Positions 1 through 9,600 of a stretch of 64,000 nt of DNA are shown here, in pieces. The position numbers and the translations under genes are program-made. How positions within the stretch are numbered: the first letter of the stretch is position 1; each line of letters begins with the position of its first letter. The notes under the pieces are model-generated. The model did not search any database. It was not told where the DNA came from and saw nothing but the letters and a program-made list of their open reading frames with translations. Source of the stretch: Acaricomes phytoseiuli DSM 14247 (GTDB lineage: Bacteria > Actinomycetota > Actinomycetes > Actinomycetales > Micrococcaceae); the NCBI RefSeq assembly GCF_000376245.1, contig NZ_AQXM01000058.1:35034-99033 (forward strand). Reading direction: 5' to 3'.

Positions 1-1
1 T

Positions 2-271
2 GACAAGACAGCAGAACAATCCGATGCGGGTTACGGCTTCATCGTCTCCAAGGCGGTTGGTAAGGCTGTAGTCCGTAACCGGGTCAAGCGTCGTCTTCGG
101 GCTCTTGCCACGCAGAGCATTCTGGCACTGCCGGAGCGAACCAGAGTAGTAGTCAGGGCGTTGCCAGCTGCTGCTGATTCGGACTGGCAGACGCTGCATG
201 CGGAGCATGAAAAAGCTCTGGCTGCTTGTCTGCGTAAGATCAGGGAACAGAGCCGTGGCCAGACCGAATGA
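2..271 (+). CDS. rnpA: Ribonuclease P protein component (C-terminal part)
   Basis: Protein subunit of RNase P, which with the rnpB RNA removes 5' leaders from pre-tRNAs. The frame is open from the left edge and ends with TGA at 269-271, giving 89 visible residues; the start lies outside the window. The family signature is clear in VVRNRVKRRLRALA (RNR motif plus basic helix). It is followed directly by yidD and yidC, the standard rpmH-rnpA-yidD-yidC order beside the chromosome origin. Identity rests on motif and synteny together. Confidence 0.93.
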   Translation, partial: DKTAEQSDAGYGFIVSKAVGKAVVRNRVKRRLRALATQSILALPERTRVVVRALPAAADSDWQTLHAEHEKALAACLRKIREQSRGQTE

Positions 272-314
272 CGATCAGCTTGCTGACAGCATACAGCGGA
301 AGGAGAGCAACGCA

Positions 315-701
315 GTGACTCATGCTTCTGCCCTCCCCTCACGTACCGATTCCCTTAATCTGCTGCATGTGATACGGAATGTTCCGCGACATCTCATGAT
401 CGGAATCCTCTCCGGTTACCGAGCTGTGATCTCTCCGCTCTACGGTCAGGTGTGCCGTTATTTTCCCAGCTGCTCGGCTTATGCCCTTGAAGCGGTGACG
501 ATTCACGGTGCAGTCAAAGGATCTTTTCTGGCGAGCCGACGTTTACTGCGGTGCCATCCCTGGAGTTCGGGCGGGGTCGATCATGTTCCTGCGCACCCTT
601 TTCGAGATTTCTCTGACACATCCTGGGAGAAGACACCCCGGATTGTGATGCTCAACCATCCGGAGCGATACCTGGACCGCATATACGATCGGGCCGTCTA
701 G
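315..701 (+). CDS. yidD: Membrane protein insertion efficiency factor YidD
   Basis: Small membrane-associated protein that helps YidC insert proteins into the inner membrane. The core reads GYRAVISPLYGQVCRYFPSC then SAYALEAVTIHGAV and RRLLRCHPWSSGG, with the conserved cysteines and the RCHPW block of the family. I place the start at GTG 315, eight bases after AGGAGAG (301-307), giving 128 residues. The frame can be extended upstream to 198, but that part overlaps rnpA and has no YidD similarity. The C-terminal extension after VPAHPF (about 35 residues) is not conserved. It lies between rnpA and yidC as usual. Confidence 0.92.
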   Translation: MTHASALPSRTDSLNLLHVIRNVPRHLMIGILSGYRAVISPLYGQVCRYFPSCSAYALEAVTIHGAVKGSFLASRRLLRCHPWSSGGVDHVPAHPFRDFSDTSWEKTPRIVMLNHPERYLDRIYDRAV

Positions 702-725
702 GTCTGCGAGGGGAACAACGAATAC

Positions 726-1682
726 ATGAACTTCTTCGAAATCATTCTTTTCCCGTTCAAATGGCTGGTCTCAGTCATTATGCTCGGGTTCCACGAAGGG
801 CTGACCTTCCTGGGTATGCCCGGTGATAGCGGCTGGACCTGGACACTGTCGATCGTCGGCCTGGTTCTGGTGATCCGCGCCGCGCTCATCCCGGTTTTCG
901 TGAAGCAGATCAAGGCTCAGCGCGGCATGCAGGCCTTGCAGCCGGAGATGAAGAAGCTCCAACAGAAGTACAAGGGAAAGACGGATCAGCTCTCCCGCCA
1001 GGCGATGGCGCAGGAGCAGATGGCGCTCTACAAGGATCACGGCACCAATCCGTTCAGTGCGTGTTTGCCGATTTTGATCCAGATGCCGTTCTTCTTCTCG
1101 CTCTTCCAGGTTCTTTCCGGGATCTCCAATGCGAATAACAACGGCCAGGGAATCGGTGCTCTGAGCCATGCTCAGGTGGAGCAATTCGACAACGCCACGA
1201 TTCTGGGTGCTCCGCTCTCCGCGGCTTTCCTGCCTCAGGTGCAGAACGGCGATGCGAATATCTCCGTGATCCTGCTGTCCATCGTGATGATCTTGGCGAT
1301 GATCGCTTCGCAGTTCATTACGCAGAAGCAGATCATGGCGAAGAATATGTCTGAAGAAGCTATGGCTTCGCCCTTCATGAGACAGCAAAAGCTCATGCTC
1401 TACATCTTGCCGCTGGTCTTCGGTATCGGTGGCATCAACTTCCCTATCGGTGTACTGATCTACTGGACGACCACCAACCTGTGGACGATGGGCCAGCAAT
1501 TCTTCGTGATTCGCAGAATGCCTACTCCCGGATCTCCTGCCTATAAGGAGTACATGCAGCGCCGGAAGGAGAAGGGCCTTCCCATTCTGGGTGCTAAGAA
1601 AGAAGAGCCAGAAGAAATTGAAGAGCCTGTTGCCAAAGGCCAGCGTTCCCAGCCACAACGGAAGAACCGAAGGAAGAAATGA
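726..1682 (+). CDS. yidC: Membrane protein insertase YidC
   Basis: Insertase of the YidC/Oxa1/Alb3 family, acting alone or with SecYEG to place proteins in the cytoplasmic membrane. The 318-residue protein is the short actinobacterial type without the large periplasmic P1 domain. An N-terminal membrane segment is followed by VLVIRAALIPVFVKQIKAQR, containing the groove arginine, then a coiled cytoplasmic hairpin (about residues 75-105), further hydrophobic segments including PILIQMPFFFSLFQVLSG, and a lysine/arginine-rich tail that may contact the ribosome. ATG 726 follows a GAGGGG Shine-Dalgarno. The stop overlaps the start of jag, so the pair is translationally coupled. Confidence 0.96.
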   Translation: MNFFEIILFPFKWLVSVIMLGFHEGLTFLGMPGDSGWTWTLSIVGLVLVIRAALIPVFVKQIKAQRGMQALQPEMKKLQQKYKGKTDQLSRQAMAQEQMALYKDHGTNPFSACLPILIQMPFFFSLFQVLSGISNANNNGQGIGALSHAQVEQFDNATILGAPLSAAFLPQVQNGDANISVILLSIVMILAMIASQFITQKQIMAKNMSEEAMASPFMRQQKLMLYILPLVFGIGGINFPIGVLIYWTTTNLWTMGQQFFVIRRMPTPGSPAYKEYMQRRKEKGLPILGAKKEEPEEIEEPVAKGQRSQPQRKNRRKK

Positions 1683-2260
1683 TGACCGTGCACAGTTCTG
1701 ATAACGCGGAGTCGTCTCTGGTGGAGGAGCAGGTGGAGGAGCAAAACGACGACGCTTCTGCTCCGGAAGAGACTGAGGATTCGGGGCAGCAGCCTTCCCG
1801 GATGGAGGAAGAAGGAGATGTAGCGGCCGACTACCTCGAAGAGCTCCTCGACATCGTGGATATTGATGGTGATATCGATATTGAGGTCCGTAACGGGCGC
1901 AGCTACCTTTCCATCGTCAGCGAAGAGGTCAATGACAATCTCACCTCTTTGGTAGGTGCTGACGGAGAAGTACTGGAGGCGCTGCAAGAGCTCACGCGGC
2001 TCAATGTCCTTTCCGTGACGGGGCACCGATCCAGGTTGCTGCTTGATATCACGGGATTCCGGGCCGAACGCGCTAAGGTTCTGCGGATTGAAGGCGAAGA
2101 GGCAGTCAGCCGTGTCAAAGCAGAGGGTGAAGCTGTTCACCTCCCGCCGATGAATGCCCATGACCGAAAGATCATCCACGATGTGGTGGCAGAGCAAGGT
2201 TTGGTGAGTGAGTCTAAAGGCGAAGGATCACGACGTCACGTAGTCGTCAGTGCTTCTTGA
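1679..2260 (+). CDS. jag: Jag/KhpB-type single-stranded nucleic-acid-binding protein (KH-R3H)
   Basis: RNA-binding protein of the Jag/KhpB (SpoIIIJ-associated) family, linked in other bacteria to cell elongation and sRNA/mRNA binding. The 193 residues start with an acidic, glutamate-rich stretch (1-50), followed by a KH-like segment ending in GADGEVLEALQELTRLNVLS and the R3H domain with MNAHDRKIIHDVVAEQ and EGSRRHVVVSAS at the C terminus. The ATG at 1679 overlaps the yidC TGA; a second in-frame ATG is at 1682. The position after yidC is the family's hallmark. Confidence 0.92.
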   Translation: MMTVHSSDNAESSLVEEQVEEQNDDASAPEETEDSGQQPSRMEEEGDVAADYLEELLDIVDIDGDIDIEVRNGRSYLSIVSEEVNDNLTSLVGADGEVLEALQELTRLNVLSVTGHRSRLLLDITGFRAERAKVLRIEGEEAVSRVKAEGEAVHLPPMNAHDRKIIHDVVAEQGLVSESKGEGSRRHVVVSAS

Positions 2261-2263
2261 GAG

Positions 2264-2908
2264 ATGGTGAAAGAAGTCCGGCCTCTAGAGGGGGTCGAAG
2301 CTACGGCTGCTCGAGTCTTCGGGGAACGGTTACCGCTCGCTGAAAGATATGTCTGGCATTTGGCGACCTCGGGTATCGAACGTGGTCTTATCGGCCCGCG
2401 TGAGGTTCCGCGCTTATGGGATCGTCATGTGCTCAACTGCGCGGTTGTCAGCGAACTGATTCCGGAAGGCATGCACGTCGCCGACGTCGGCAGTGGTGCG
2501 GGCCTACCAGGGTTGTGTCTAGCGCTGGTGCGAGAAAATCTTTCGTTGACACTGATCGAACCCTTGGAGCGACGGGTTCTCTGGCTTGAGGAAGTCGTCG
2601 CGGATCTTGACCTGGGTCAGCAGGTGACTGTTCTGCGCTCCCGGTCCGAGCAAGCGGTGTCCGAGGTGAACTGCGATGTAGTGACCGCTCGGGCGGTATC
2701 CGCGCTGACGAAGCTTTTGCCGTTGACGATTCCGCTGCTGCATGGAAGCGGTGAACTCTTGGCGGTCAAAGGCCGCAGTGCAGAACGGGAGATCCAAGAG
2801 GCAGCCAAGGCATTGGTTAAATATCGTGCAGAGGATCCTGAGGTGCTGACGGTGGGTAGGTTCCTTCCCGAACCGACGACTGTTGTCAGGGTCAGGGTGA
2901 GTTCCTGA
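2264..2908 (+). CDS. rsmG: 16S rRNA (guanine527-N7)-methyltransferase RsmG (GidB)
   Basis: SAM-dependent methyltransferase that modifies G527 of 16S rRNA; in other bacteria its loss gives low-level streptomycin resistance. The SAM-binding loop is VADVGSGAGLPGLCLALV. The family N-terminal region (YVWHLATSGIERGLIGPREV, then LWDRHVLNCAVV) and the later VVTARAVSALTKLLPL are visible. It has 214 residues, normal for the family. ATG 2264 comes three bases after the jag stop. The gene sits between jag and parA as in most actinobacteria. Confidence 0.94.
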   Translation: MVKEVRPLEGVEATAARVFGERLPLAERYVWHLATSGIERGLIGPREVPRLWDRHVLNCAVVSELIPEGMHVADVGSGAGLPGLCLALVRENLSLTLIEPLERRVLWLEEVVADLDLGQQVTVLRSRSEQAVSEVNCDVVTARAVSALTKLLPLTIPLLHGSGELLAVKGRSAEREIQEAAKALVKYRAEDPEVLTVGRFLPEPTTVVRVRVSS

Positions 2909-3000
2909 GTCCCTAGATGCTGAGTACTGCGTATCCTGGAAAAGGGCACTTAATGCCAAGGATTGAGCCCTCAATGATTTAGCCGAGCAAAAGGAAAGGA

Positions 3001-4035
3001 GTGCGTGTGGTTCCGCCACCAGGTTCGTCTCGTATGCCGTCCTTCGCCAAACTCTCTGAAAAACTCGGAAATAAATCTAATTCAAATGATTTTCAGAATG
3101 ATAAAGGTGTTTCACGTGAAACGGGGCGAGATGTGATCAGCGAAGTTGACGGAGATAGCCCCATTGGGCGAGAGCTCGCCGATGAGACTCGTCGCAGGGA
3201 GAAACTCCGCGGCCGCAAGCTCGTGAAGCCGGATCACACTCGAATTCTCACGGTAGCGAACCAAAAAGGTGGTGTGGGTAAGACCACGACCACGGTGAAT
3301 ATCGCAGCCGCCCTGGCGTTGGCCGGACTCGTAGTCCTTGTTGTTGACATTGATCCGCAAGGGAATGCTTCGACTGCTTTGGGTATTACTCACCATGCGG
3401 AAGTGGAAAGCATCTACGACGTTCTGATCAATGATGCGCCGCTGGTGGACGTCGTTGCACCATGCCCGGATATAGAAGGCCTTCTCTGTGCTCCGGCGAC
3501 AATTCATCTGGCTGGTGCCGAGATCGAACTCGTTTCCTTAGTGGCGAGGGAACAACGTCTTCGTAAAGCACTGGAGAAGTACGCGGAAGATCGTGAACAA
3601 AAGGGCTTGCCTAGACTGGACTACATTCTGATTGATTGCCCTCCCAGCTTAGGGCTCTTGACGGTCAATGCTTTTTGTGCGGCAAATGAAGTGATGATTC
3701 CGATTCAGTGTGAGTATTACGCATTAGAAGGATTGAGTCAGCTGCTCAATAACATTTCGATGATCCAGAAGCATTTGAACTCAGACCTTGAAGTTTCTAC
3801 GATTCTTCTAACGATGTATGACGGCCGCACTAACTTAGCCTCACAGGTGGCTGATGATGTTCGTGAGCACTTCCCAGAAAAAGTCTTGTCGACGGTGATC
3901 CCCCGATCAGTACGCATTTCTGAGGCTCCGAGCTATCAGCAGAGCATTTTGACCTATGATCCATCGTCTTCGGGCGCTTTGAGTTATCTGGAAGCCGCTG
4001 CTGAACTTGCGGGAAGGCGGGCTCTAAACCGCTAG
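3001..4035 (+). CDS. parA: Chromosome partitioning ATPase ParA (Soj)
   Basis: ParA-family ATPase that binds DNA non-specifically and works with ParB-parS complexes to segregate the origin region. After a variable N-terminal extension of about 80 residues comes the deviant Walker A KGGVGKTTTT (K89), then VLVVDIDPQGNASTALG (switch I) and YILIDCPPSLGLLT (Walker B). GTG 3001 and GTG 3007 are both possible starts; 3007 has better spacing (6 bases) from AAGGA at 2996-3000. A parS site lies inside the coding sequence at 3109-3122. parB follows 50 bases downstream. Confidence 0.95.
   Translation: MRVVPPPGSSRMPSFAKLSEKLGNKSNSNDFQNDKGVSRETGRDVISEVDGDSPIGRELADETRRREKLRGRKLVKPDHTRILTVANQKGGVGKTTTTVNIAAALALAGLVVLVVDIDPQGNASTALGITHHAEVESIYDVLINDAPLVDVVAPCPDIEGLLCAPATIHLAGAEIELVSLVAREQRLRKALEKYAEDREQKGLPRLDYILIDCPPSLGLLTVNAFCAANEVMIPIQCEYYALEGLSQLLNNISMIQKHLNSDLEVSTILLTMYDGRTNLASQVADDVREHFPEKVLSTVIPRSVRISEAPSYQQSILTYDPSSSGALSYLEAAAELAGRRALNR
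3109..3122. other. parS: parS centromere-like site 1 (inside parA)
   Basis: Perfect 14-bp palindrome GTTTCACGTGAAAC, the core of the bacterial parS consensus. It is embedded in the parA reading frame, where it encodes Val-Ser-Arg-Glu-Thr in the variable N-terminal extension, so the site is tolerated there without touching the ATPase fold. Confidence 0.95.
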
Positions 4036-4085
4036 AATAATGCCTGTAAGCCTTTGATTCTCGAGGTTCTGACAGTAAGGCAGGC

Positions 4086-5087
4086 ATGACAGTGGCAGAA
4101 AAGCAACGCCGTGGCTTGGGCCGTGGCTTAGGTGCCCTTATCCCCGCGGATGAAACGGCAGAGGAGGGCTCCGCTGCTAAACGTCCAGTAGATGTTTTCT
4201 TCCCCGAATCCCCGGAACCTCAAAGCCGGAGCCGGAAAGCAAAGGTTTCACGTGAAACCATCGAACTTGTAGAAGTGCCTGGAGCTAGCTTTTCTTTACT
4301 CCCACTAGACAGTATTCATCCGAACCGGAAGCAGCCTCGTGATGTTTTCGATGAAGATGATATGGCTGAGCTGGTTCACTCGATTCAAGAAGTAGGGGTC
4401 CTTCAGCCCATCGTTGTGCGGAAGTCCTCTGAAAAGTCTGGCCCGGACTATGAGCTGGTGATGGGTGAACGGCGTTGGCGGGCAAGTAGGGCTGCTGGTA
4501 CTGAAACCATTCCTGCTATTATTCGCGATACTTCTGACCATGATCTTCTTCGGGATGCATTATTAGAGAATCTGCATCGTAGTCAGCTGAATCCTCTGGA
4601 AGAAGCTGCGGCGTACCAGCAATTGCTTGAAGATTTCGGGACGACGCACGAAGAACTTGCCGATCGACTGGGCCGTTCCAGGTCCCAGGTATCCAATATG
4701 CTGAGACTGCTGAAGCTTCCTCCGCTGGTGCAGCGACGAGTTGCCGCGGGGGTACTCTCGGCAGGCCATGCCAGGGCGCTGCTTTCTCTGCCGGACGCGG
4801 GGGCGATGGATAAAGTTGCTCAGCGCATTGTGGCAGAAGGATTATCTGTCCGTGCTACGGAAGAAGCCGTAGCTTTATATCAAGAGGACTCTCGTACTCC
4901 GGGATCACGAACTACGCCATCAACTGCCCGTCATGATCGCTTGGATTTTCTGGCGAATTCGCTGGCGGATCGTTTGGATACCAATGTTAAGATTACTCTC
5001 GGAAGCAAAAAAGGTAAGGTCAGCATTGAATTCGCTTCAGTGGAAGATCTCAATCGGATCATGACGGTACTGAACCCAGAGAGCTGA
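4086..5087 (+). CDS. parB: Chromosome partitioning protein ParB (Spo0J)
   Basis: CTP-dependent DNA clamp that loads at parS and spreads, recruiting ParA and condensin. The 333 residues show the ParB/Srx nucleotide-binding domain (IHPNRKQPRDVFDEDDMAEL, then GERRWRASRAAGTETIPAII), the ENLHRSQLNPLEEAAAYQQL segment, the HTH (LADRLGRSRSQVSNMLRLLK) and a C-terminal dimerisation domain. The GERRWRA motif for CTP binding is intact. ATG 4086 follows parA by 50 bases. A second parS lies inside this gene and a third just after it. Confidence 0.96.
   Translation: MTVAEKQRRGLGRGLGALIPADETAEEGSAAKRPVDVFFPESPEPQSRSRKAKVSRETIELVEVPGASFSLLPLDSIHPNRKQPRDVFDEDDMAELVHSIQEVGVLQPIVVRKSSEKSGPDYELVMGERRWRASRAAGTETIPAIIRDTSDHDLLRDALLENLHRSQLNPLEEAAAYQQLLEDFGTTHEELADRLGRSRSQVSNMLRLLKLPPLVQRRVAAGVLSAGHARALLSLPDAGAMDKVAQRIVAEGLSVRATEEAVALYQEDSRTPGSRTTPSTARHDRLDFLANSLADRLDTNVKITLGSKKGKVSIEFASVEDLNRIMTVLNPES
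4245..4258. other. parS: parS site 2 (inside parB)
   Basis: Perfect GTTTCACGTGAAAC palindrome within parB, extended by one paired base on each side (G4244/C4259). It encodes Val-Ser-Arg-Glu-Thr in the linker before the conserved ParB domain, the same five residues as the site in parA. Confidence 0.95.
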
Positions 5088-5108
5088 AACTCCGCCACTG
5101 GAGTACAG

Positions 5109-5158
5109 GCTTAAAAGGGGCCGATGGTTTCACGTGAAACCATCGGCCCCTTTTAAGC
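5109..5158. terminator. 50-bp perfect palindrome: bidirectional terminator with parS site 3 at its centre
   Basis: Positions 5109-5158 form a perfect inverted repeat with the axis between 5133 and 5134. The outer arms are TTAAAAGGGGCCGAT and its complement, so each strand ends in TTTTAA after a GC-rich stem, a good bidirectional intrinsic terminator for convergent parB and trxA. The central 14 bases (5127-5140) are a perfect parS, GTTTCACGTGAAAC. With no loop bases left over, the apex of the RNA hairpin would be made of the parS palindrome itself. Confidence 0.85.
5127..5140. other. parS: parS site 3 (centre of the parB/trxA terminator)
   Basis: Perfect GTTTCACGTGAAAC between parB and trxA, symmetric with the surrounding 50-bp palindrome. 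Together with sites at 3109 and 4245 it makes three parS copies within about 2 kb. Confidence 0.94.
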
Positions 5159-5167
5159 GGGAGAGAA

Positions 5168-5497
5168 TCAGGAGTTGAGGTACTCCGCAAACTCCTTCTC
5201 GAAATACTGCTTCGGCCGAGCCCCGATGACTTTGCTTTTGACGGTACCCTCGGCAAACAAATAAACCGCGGGAATCGAAGTGATCCCGTACTCAGCGGCG
5301 ATCCGGGGATTCGCGTCGACATCAACCTTTGCGACACTCACGCTATCGCTGTACTCAGCCGCGATCTCTTCGATGACCGGGCCGAGGGCGCGGCAAGGAG
5401 TGCACCACTCAGCCCAGAAATCAACGATGACTGGTTTGTCCGAGTCAAGGACTTCGTCCTTGAACGTGCTATCGGTAAGTGCTTTGACTTCGCTCAT
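5168..5497 (-). CDS. trxA: Thioredoxin with CTPC active site
   Basis: Small thiol-disulfide oxidoreductase that reduces cytoplasmic protein disulfides and is itself reduced by the adjacent TrxB. From the ATG at 5495-5497 (preceded by AAAGGG on the minus strand) the protein has 109 residues. The fold motifs are present: VIVDFWAEW, then C32-T-P-C35, later VDANPRIAAEYGITSIPAVY with the cis-proline. The active site is WCTPC instead of the usual WCGPC, which may shift its redox potential. It is the second gene of a trxB-trxA unit, 50 bases after trxB. Confidence 0.93.
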   Translation of the reverse strand: MSEVKALTDSTFKDEVLDSDKPVIVDFWAEWCTPCRALGPVIEEIAAEYSDSVSVAKVDVDANPRIAAEYGITSIPAVYLFAEGTVKSKVIGARPKQYFEKEFAEYLNS

Positions 5498-5547
5498 GTG
5501 AAGAACCCTTTCTGTATCGGTTTGTAGAAAATCGCGGAATTTTCGAT

Positions 5548-6501
5548 TCAGTTGCTCAGCGTGCCGAGATAGTGCTCGACATCTAGAGCAGCTGCGCATC
5601 CAGAACCCGCCGCTGTGATCGCCTGGCGGTATGTCGAATCGACAACATCGCCCGCCGCGAAGACTCCGGGAAGGGAGGTCTTGGTAGATCTCCCCTCTAC
5701 GGCAATCGTCTCTTCCGGGGTGATATCAAGGATGTCCTTGAAAAGGTCCACTCGGGGATCATTGCCGATGGCTACGAATAAACCGGTGACCGGCAACTCG
5801 CTTTTCTCAGAAGAAATCAGATTAGTCAATGTTATTCCGTTGACTTTCTCTTCACCTGAGATACCGGTCACTTCACTGTCCCAGATGAACCGGATCTTAT
5901 CGTTGGCGAAAGCACGATCCTGCATGATCTTTGATGCCCTCAGTTCCCGACGCCGGTGTACCACTGTGACGGTCCGCGCGAACTTGCTGAGGAAAAGAGC
6001 TTCCTCCATAGCGGAATCCCCGCCGCCCACAACAGCGATGTCCTGATCTTTGAAGAAGAAACCGTCACAGGTTGCGCACCAGCTGACACCACGGCCGGAA
6101 AGCCGTTTTTCATCCGATAGCCCCAGCTCTCGGTAAGCGGATCCGGTGGCCAGGATTACGCTACGTGCTTCATAGCGCTCCCCTGAGCCGGTGACCACGG
6201 CCTTGACTGGGCCATCGAGGGAAACTTCAGTCACGTCCTCATACTCGATCTGCGCACCGAAGCGCTCGGCCTGCTTCTGCAGCTGATCCATGAGCTCTGG
6301 CCCCATGATCCCCTGCGGGAACCCCGGGAAGTTCTCCACCTCAGTGGTATTCATGAGCTCCCCACCAGCTGTGACCGAACCGGCGAGAACCAGTGGCGAA
6401 AGGCTGGCTCGCGCCGTGTAGATGGCTGCCGTATAGCCTGCTGGGCCGGAGCCGATGATGATCACATCACGGATACCGGGGGTGCTGGATTCATTGCTCA
6501 C
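5548..6501 (-). CDS. trxB: Thioredoxin-disulfide reductase
   Basis: NADPH-dependent flavoenzyme that reduces thioredoxin. Features in order: FAD-binding [16 protein letters not shown] near the N terminus, the redox-active CATC (C142, C145), the NADPH-binding [14 protein letters not shown], the HRRREL motif for NADPH phosphate, and the C-terminal FAD motif [21 protein letters not shown] start at GTG 6501 (317 residues), with GAGGAG a little upstream on the minus strand; a longer reading to 6588 adds non-conserved residues. It is co-directional with trxA downstream. Confidence 0.95.
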   Translation of the reverse strand: MSNESSTPGIRDVIIIGSGPAGYTAAIYTARASLSPLVLAGSVTAGGELMNTTEVENFPGFPQGIMGPELMDQLQKQAERFGAQIEYEDVTEVSLDGPVKAVVTGSGERYEARSVILATGSAYRELGLSDEKRLSGRGVSWCATCDGFFFKDQDIAVVGGGDSAMEEALFLSKFARTVTVVHRRRELRASKIMQDRAFANDKIRFIWDSEVTGISGEEKVNGITLTNLISSEKSELPVTGLFVAIGNDPRVDLFKDILDITPEETIAVEGRSTKTSLPGVFAAGDVVDSTYRQAITAAGSGCAAALDVEHYLGTLSN

Positions 6502-6624
6502 AGAAGGCAGACTCCTCGAATCATAGGCCGTGCTGTCCGCACGGTCGTGGTCACTGTCACCTGCTCCGGCACAACGGTGCCAGCACAAGAAATATTCCGG
6601 AGATACCCCCGGAGCACCTTCAGC

Positions 6625-9600
6625 CTACTGGATCCCGATCTCCGAGATCCGGAGCCCGTAGGGCAGGTTCGGCAAGGGAGAGGACTGCAGTCTCGGCAGC
6701 TCTCTGAAGTTGATGATCAAGTACTGCATACGGTTGTCCTGACCGCCTTGATTGCTTCCGCTCGGCACCACGGTGATCTCGGGGCCGGTGAAGCTTCCGG
6801 TGCCGATATTCCTGGCACCCTCAAGGCTCGGCTGATTATTGGCCAGCAGATCGAAGCTCCCGCCGGTTCCGCCGACCTGAGTGATGGTCACGGAACTCAC
6901 GGGTGCCGGTTCCTGCAGTTCGATCACGAGAGCCAAGCCCTGGGCCAGTCGCCCGAAATTCGCAGAAGCGAACTGTACGGAACGCCAGGAGGTGCCGGAG
7001 TCGGAGTCGATCAGGTTACCGAGATTACTGTCCTGGTCATTGGAAAGCGTCGGATCACCACCACTGATGACCCGGGTGACCCCTACCGGCACCGGAGAGA
7101 CCGCCGGTGCAGTGCTGTTCTCCTCGCTTGGTGAAGGAGCGGCGGAAGTGCTTGTACTTGTTGTGGGGCCAGAACTGAAGAGGTTGCCGATCTGGCTCAG
7201 TGCCAGAACCAAGGCGATGCCCAAGATCGCGATGAGAATGGTCATCACGAGCCACCGCCCGGAGCGAGGACGATTCTCATCGTCTTCGTTGAACTCCGGT
7301 TCGGCTGCAGCCGGTGCCGGCCGGGTAGTGGCGCTCGCTCCCATGGCGGCGGGAGACGCACTCGCGGTGACCTTACGGCTCGCTGCGCCCGTGGAACTCA
7401 CAGGGCTTACTGGGCTCACGGGGCTGGTAAGACTGACGGAGGGCGTTGTCGTCACGGGGGTCTGGCTCGTGGGATCGTGTTCCACGAGCTCCGGATCGTC
7501 GATTGTCTCCGGATCGGTAACCGGTTCATCCCACAGCGTGACTTTAGGTTGGGTGCTTTCTTTGCCGGATGTCGCAGAGCTCTCCGAGGGCGATGTGGCA
7601 AGGGGAGTATTGTCTTCGTAAACGTAGTCATAGGGCCCGGGAGCAGGCTCCGGTGGCCGGGCGGTTCCGAAGATTTCGAGCCCGAGAGCATCGGTGAAAT
7701 ATGGCTCCACAAAAGGCTCGGAAGCGACCAGCAGATCCAGCAGATCCGCAGCCGGTGCCTTGCTTGTGATCAGGTAAGCGGTACCGGCGGAGCCATCGCC
7801 CAGGCTCAGGTCCAGAATCTGGAAGTTCGCCTCCCGATCCCCGGTGGCGACTTCGCGGGAACTTCGGGTGAGACCTTCTGCGTTCGGCGGAGTGGGGATG
7901 ACAATGCTGACCGGGCGGTTGAGGACTTGGTCGATGCCCTCGAGCACGAGATCGCCCTCGGCAGAGGACAGGATCTGCTCGGTAACCCGGTATCGGCCGC
8001 CTATAACAGAACCGATATCGATCGAGTTCGCCAAGTTCTCCTCCTCGGGCAAAACAGCCTTGACTATGGCCGCAGTGGTACTGGATTTGCTGATTTCTCC
8101 GTTGTCCGATCCTAACCGATCGGCTTGCCCAGTGCTGGGCAGCAGGAAAGCGACGACAGGTGCCGGCAGAAAACGACCCAGCCGGCTCAGAATCGGCCGC
8201 AGCAGGCTCTCCAGCTCGCCGACATTCATCAGACGCAGGCTCAGGAAGTAGATCAGCGCCATCACGAGCCCGACCAGGATCATCGTGATCAAGGCGTTGG
8301 CCGGGTTCTGCCAGGCGAATCCCGTGACGCTGCCGGAGAGGATACTCATGCCGCCGAGTGCGGCCAGGACTAGCACACCGCCCAGGGCGGAAATTACGGC
8401 TGCCACGGCGAACTGCACATGAGACCGGATGATGCTGGCGAAGCCGACATCGCCGAAACGCCGCCGGAGCACGATGCCGGACATCACCGGGGCAAGGAAA
8501 TTGGTGAGGCTCACCGTGGCGAGCAGGGCAAAGATCAGCACCGGCTTCGGGAAGAACAGGGTCAGCAGAGCGGTGATGATGCCGAAACTCACTAAGACCG
8601 TCTGCAGCAGGAAGGGAGTCCGGGAGTCCTCGGAGGCATAGAAAACCCGGTTAAACATGAAATTCAGGCTCAGGAAGGGAGAGCTGATTGCCAGGATGGC
8701 GATGGCCAAGCCGATACTGGGTGCGTCCTCGGGCCGGCCGCCTGACAGCAGCAGCCCGATCTGCCCGGAGAGCACGACCAGCACCGCGGCGAAGAAAATC
8801 GTGATGACCCCGACGGTACGGACGAGCCGGGAGACGGCTGCCCGCAGTGCATCGATGTTCTTACTCGTGGCGGCCCGGGCCATCCGGTTGAAAAGGATCG
8901 TGGCAACGGAGAGCACGATGATCGAATGCGGCAGGATGTAGATGTCACTGGCCCGATTGAAGACGAAGATGCCCGCTACTTCATTGCCGTTTTCTGTGGC
9001 GGACGTACCGACCCAGGTGATAAGCAGGTAGGAGAGCTGGCTGATGACCATGGTGCCCAGTGCCCAACCGGCGATTTTCCCGGTGGCTCCCAGCCCCATG
9101 CCCCGCCAGCTCCAACGCAATTTCAGTCCGAGCCCGAGCCGCGTCACCGGCCAGATCAGCACAAGACCTTGCAGTACTACGCCAAGGGTTGTGATGCCGG
9201 CCAGGATCAGAGTCTGCGTGCCGTCCCAGCTCTCGACGGTGTGCTGCGCGTTTTGGTTGGTGCCCCAGATCCAGAAGAAAACACCCACACCGGCGATCGC
9301 GATTACATTGTTTAGTACCGGTGCCCACATATACGCACCGAAGCGGTCATGCGCGTTGAGGATCTGCCCCAGCAGGGCGTAGAGGCCGTAGAAGAAAATC
9401 TGTGGGAGCAACCAGACCGCGAACTGGCTTGCCAGTTCCAGTTGCGGCCCGCGGAACTGGGTGAGTGCGGTCATCAGCGGTCCGGCAAGTGCGGTGAATA
9501 GCACGGTTAAGGTCACAAGCACCAGGATGCCCAGGGTCAGCAACCGGCTCAGATAGTCGGCTCCCCGATCCGGAAGCCGGCTGGCTTTGATGATCTGCGG

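Noticed and set aside
771..1658. Long antisense frame inside yidC
   Set aside because: Mirror of a GC-rich gene; the encoded protein is arginine/histidine/leucine-rich with no family pattern and no ribosome site.
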